NCBI GenBank assembly: GCA_031284345.1
Contig: JAITAC010000026.1
Location: forward strand, 1-15,749
Reading direction: 5' to 3'
Origin: Holosporaceae bacterium
GTDB lineage: Bacteria; Pseudomonadota; Alphaproteobacteria; UBA3830
DNA: 15,749 bases
Made by a program: the position numbers and the translations under genes. The notes beneath the pieces are model-generated. The model was not told the origin of the DNA. It ran no database searches and was given only the letters and a program-made list of their open reading frames with translations. Positions 14,590 through 15,749 of the stretch are shown one piece after another. Within the stretch, counting starts at the first letter, position 1; every line of letters starts with the position of its first letter.

Positions 14590-14911
14590 CCGAATAAAAA
14601 ACAATGGGGACTGTTTTGATCCGATTTTTTTTCGTCCCTGTATTATCATCACCCAACGAATTGCGGCAGTGTCCAAGTTCGTGGAGATGTGAGACTGGAT
14701 GAATATATTGATTTTTTTTCACGTTTTTTTATTAAGTTTCTAGCACCTGGTGCCGCTGCGCACCTCAAGGGATTTCAGACCCCGTGAGGTGGCAGACATA
14801 TATCGTGAACTATTACAAATCCCGGTAGTCCCTAATGCGATTCATCCCTCCACCTTTAGAAATGGAGGAATTCTCGCCATAATTATCAAAAATTTTGAAA
14901 ATTACCCACCA
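14590..14911. other. Gene-free gap with several hairpins
   Basis: I see no credible gene in these 322 bases. T8 at 14625-14632 follows the atpF stop closely; GGGAC/GTCCC (around 14606-14637) can pair across it, but with a long loop. Better structures lie further on: CACCTCA/TGAGGTG (14761-14791) with an inner GGG/CCC, and CCTCCA/TGGAGG (14847-14868) with a 10-base loop. Neither is followed by a T-run on either strand. A frame of 71 codons from 14750 overlaps the patatin gene antisense and looks accidental. Confidence 0.5.
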
Positions 14912-14921
14912 CTAATTTTCA
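14884..14921 (-). terminator. Terminator overlapping the end of the patatin-like gene
   Basis: On the - strand TGAAAATT (14921-14914) and AATTTTCA (14903-14896) form a perfect 8-bp stem with a 10-base loop, followed within a few bases by five T. The stop codon at 14914-14912 starts within the stem, so the last codons of the gene are part of the hairpin. Confidence 0.4.
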
Positions 14922-15748
14922 TCACTGCTGCTCCCATCTTCCGTAGACGAATAACCGTATTCTGAAGATAAACTCTGCGTAATATATGGGGCAAATTCAA
15001 AAACTGTATTTCTCCTTCCATTTTCATGTTTTTTCATATTGTGCATGTCCTGTATCATTTTCACAAAAGAGCTATAATCCACACTGTCGGTGATGGTTTT
15101 GTGGGCATAGGTTTTGAGAATACTAATGTTAGCTTCTGATACGTCGTCAGTTGCGTTACAGATATCCATTGTTAACGATGGATTTACTCTGAAATAATTC
15201 AGTTTTCCCGTTTTCGCTACCTCCATCAGAGATTTGTGAGTGTAAGAGGCCATCGCCTGATTCGCTACCGATGAATATTTTTTTGCCCAGAATAACTTTC
15301 CTTTGTCGGTATAATAATTCCCGTGATCAATATGATTGTGTGTTCCTGTTCCAATGGAAAACAAAACAATTTTGCTCTTGGGAAACAATTTTTTAGCTTC
15401 ATTATAGGCGATTTCGGCGGGATTATTGGCAAACACACCTCCGTCTATGCCTTCGTATCTACAGTCATCCAATCCGACAAATACGTGCGGATTGAAATAT
15501 GTCGGAGCCGCAGTGGTGGACATAAGCGCATCCAGCAATTTATATTTATGGATGTTGACGTTTTGTATGTTATCGTAGTTCTTATAGAAAGCTGCGTCGC
15601 CGTTCTGCTGCAGATAAAATGGGAAAAGTAATCTAGACTTTAAAGAACTTGCGCTAAAAGCGCTTTCATTAGTACCAAAGAACTCTTCTATGGCGTGTTT
15701 TCTCATGTCATTTCTGTAAAGTGGTCCGGAAAAACCCAGAGTATTACT
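14912..15748 (-). CDS. Patatin-like phospholipase, C-terminal part
   Basis: The frame is open to the right edge of the window, so the 5' end is missing; the visible part is 278 residues. The region D-A-L-M-S-T-T-A-A-P-T-Y-F, then Y-E-G-I-D-G-G-V-F-A-N-N-P-A, is the second half of a patatin lipase domain: the Asp of D-G-G completes the Ser-Asp catalytic dyad. The nucleophile motif G-x-S-x-G and the oxyanion loop should lie off the edge. G-F-S-G-P-L-Y near the edge is also patatin-like. Such enzymes cleave acyl groups from phospholipids; in Rickettsia, patatins act on host membranes. The tail is rich in Ser, Asp and Glu and may be disordered. An ATG at 15706 is internal and unlikely to be the true start. 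Confidence 0.85.
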   Translation of the reverse strand, partial: SNTLGFSGPLYRNDMRKHAIEEFFGTNESAFSASSLKSRLLFPFYLQQNGDAAFYKNYDNIQNVNIHKYKLLDALMSTTAAPTYFNPHVFVGLDDCRYEGIDGGVFANNPAEIAYNEAKKLFPKSKIVLFSIGTGTHNHIDHGNYYTDKGKLFWAKKYSSVANQAMASYTHKSLMEVAKTGKLNYFRVNPSLTMDICNATDDVSEANISILKTYAHKTITDSVDYSSFVKMIQDMHNMKKHENGRRNTVFEFAPYITQSLSSEYGYSSTEDGSSSDEN

Positions 15749-15749
15749 A

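Noticed and set aside
14750..14965. 71-codon + strand frame after atpF
   Set aside because: It crosses two strong hairpins and the antisense end of the patatin gene, and its product resembles nothing known.
1..15749. CRISPR array, insertion sequence or tRNA gene
   Set aside because: I found no regularly spaced repeats, no transposase and no complete cloverleaf; only short tandem or inverted repeats are present.

Overview
The window reads as the chromosome of an alphaproteobacterium. The main reason is the Fo ATP synthase block in the order a, c, b', b with no F1 genes after it, which is the alphaproteobacterial arrangement. Moderate G+C, many A-runs and Lys-rich proteins, a patatin-like phospholipase with a low-complexity acidic tail, and an unrecognised secreted coiled-coil protein suggest a host-associated lineage (Rickettsiales or Holosporales-like). 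That last step is inference; no marker here fixes the taxon.

Positions 1-600 hold no convincing protein gene. About 205 bases of small repeats lead into two similar promoter-like sequences (near 207-237 and 310-340). After these comes a run of nested and consecutive hairpins ending in a terminator-like stem (347-550). Part of this run resembles the central-bubble strand of E. coli 6S RNA, so I call it a candidate ssrS gene.

Positions 603-9548 form a compact + strand gene cluster: an envelope thioredoxin-like protein, a DUF4139-like exported protein, peptide deformylase (def), Met-tRNA formyltransferase (fmt), XerC recombinase, MnmA tRNA thiolase, exonuclease VII large subunit (xseA), undecaprenyl-diphosphatase (uppP) and folylpolyglutamate synthase (folC). 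Spacings run from overlaps to 23 bases, so it is probably one operon. def, fmt and folC share a logic: FolC maintains the folate pool that supplies the formyl donor for Fmt, and Def later removes the formyl group. The rest serve chromosome resolution, repair, tRNA modification and cell-wall lipid recycling.

An unknown exported 392-residue helical protein follows (9685-10863), convergent with hisS on the - strand (10987-12318). The hisS-atpB divergent gap holds a hisS promoter, a possible 54-codon gene, and a tandem plus inverted T-rich repeat. The Fo genes run from 12623 to 14589. A hairpin-rich gap of about 320 bases follows, then the 3' part of a patatin-like phospholipase on the - strand that runs off the right edge.

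The observations most worth a second look are the structured RNA at the left end, the exported coiled-coil protein, the small ORF and repeats upstream of atpB, the altered FolC motifs, and the patatin.
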